Positions 6,539 through 6,736 of a stretch of 6,736 bases of DNA are shown here, in pieces. This DNA comes from an uncultured Clostridia bacterium (GTDB lineage: Bacteria > Bacillota > Clostridia > Oscillospirales > CAG-272). The notes below the pieces were generated by a model. The model was not told where the DNA came from, made no database searches, and saw only the letters and a program-made list of their open reading frames with translations. The stretch covers positions 1 to 6,736 of the forward strand of contig CALGCW010000203.1 in assembly GCA_937884385.1 (NCBI GenBank). Direction: 5' to 3'. The stretch's first letter is position 1. Each line of letters starts with the position of its first letter. The position numbers were made by a program, and so were the translations under genes.

Positions 6539-6543
6539 CTCCC
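6539..6543 (-). promoter_or_regulatory. Ribosome binding site of the zinc-ribbon nuclease gene
   Basis: GGGAG on the minus strand ends 8 nt before the ATG at 6530. It overlaps the upstream in-frame GTG at 6539, which makes that GTG an unlikely start. Confidence 0.7.
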
Positions 6544-6736
6544 GTTACTTTATAAATTACATAGATAAAATAAGTAAATCATCAGGAGATGTAGGGTCAG
6601 CAAAACTAATTGGAGAGAATGAAAATGTAATCAGAATAATGAGTATCCATAAAAGCAAAGGACTTGAATTCCCAGTTGTATTTATTTGTGGGATAGGGAA
6701 GATGTTTAATGTGCAAGATTTAAATCAAAGTATATT
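6543..6736 (+). pseudogene. addA: 5'-truncated AddA (ATP-dependent helicase/nuclease subunit A) fragment, continuing past the right edge
   Basis: Frame 6543, 6546 and so on reads 64 codons without a stop to the window edge. It includes SAKLIGENENVIRIMSIHKS and KGLEFPVVF, which is SF1 helicase motif V (about 6630-6680), followed by GIGKMFNVQDLN. The FNxxDLN tail after motif V is typical of AddA rather than UvrD/PcrA. Intact AddA is about 1,200 residues, and motif V lies deep inside it. Here the frame meets a TAA at 6534-6536, the similarity stops near 6543, and the zinc-ribbon gene begins on the other strand. No plausible start codon and ribosome site lie in front of motif V, so helicase motifs I-IV are absent and the product cannot be a working helicase. 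GC content is low (17 of 60 bases at 6601-6660). The fragment could be the remains of the resident addA or have arrived with the neighbouring gene. Confidence 0.75.
6550..6578 (-). promoter_or_regulatory. Possible promoter of the zinc-ribbon nuclease gene
   Basis: TTTACT (6578-6573), a 17-nt spacer and TTATAA (6555-6550) form a moderate sigma-A match on the minus strand. It would give a short leader. It lies inside the AddA-coding remnant, so if real it arose by chance from AT-rich coding DNA or came with the junction. The region is AT-rich and chance matches are common. Confidence 0.3.

Noticed and set aside
4158..6540. Zinc-ribbon gene as a simple insertion splitting addA in two
   Set aside because: Only the AddA C-terminal side of the junction is seen. 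The far side is the pcp operon with no AddA N-terminal sequence, so a clean insertion is not supported.

Overview
The window looks like the chromosome of a low- to mid-GC Firmicute, most likely an anaerobic, gut-type member of the Clostridia. This rests on the protein families present (a TetM-like GTPase fused to a YacP/Rae1-type nuclease, a FlaR-type P-loop protein, pyroglutamyl-peptidase I and an AddA fragment), strong AGGAGG-type ribosome binding sites and sigma-A style promoters. No rRNA, tRNA, CRISPR array or insertion sequence with terminal repeats is visible.

Left part (1-3050). The N-terminal 75 codons of a radical SAM protein leave the window on the minus strand. A 179-bp intergenic region holds two back-to-back promoters, each with a 17-bp spacer and the same extended -10 element. 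The rightward promoter drives a GTG-started 861-residue protein. It is an EF-G/Tet(M)-like translational GTPase with a C-terminal NYN (PIN-like) nuclease domain resembling YacP/Rae1. A strong hairpin with T-tracts on both sides closes this gene and the converging operon.

Middle part (3046-4118, minus strand). Pyroglutamyl-peptidase I (pcp) and a small adenylate-kinase/FlaR-like P-loop protein lie 2 nt apart, consistent with a two-gene coupled unit.

Right part (4158-6736). A more A+T-rich minus-strand gene encodes a 790-residue protein with four treble-clef/zinc-ribbon repeats, a Vsr/DUF559-like PD-(D/E)XK endonuclease domain and five more zinc-ribbon repeats. Two of the last five repeats are identical in DNA over 203 bp, which points to a very recent 210-bp in-frame duplication. 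Immediately upstream, on the opposite strand, lies an AT-rich AddA helicase-nuclease fragment. It carries SF1 motif V but has lost everything N-terminal, and its homology starts 13 bp from the start codon of the zinc-ribbon gene. This looks like a recombination or insertion junction, so the zinc-ribbon nuclease is probably an acquired accessory gene.

The two systems most worth attention are the ribosome-type GTPase fused to a putative RNA nuclease, and the zinc-ribbon array built around an endonuclease next to a broken addA. Function was inferred only by reading motifs; no searches were run.
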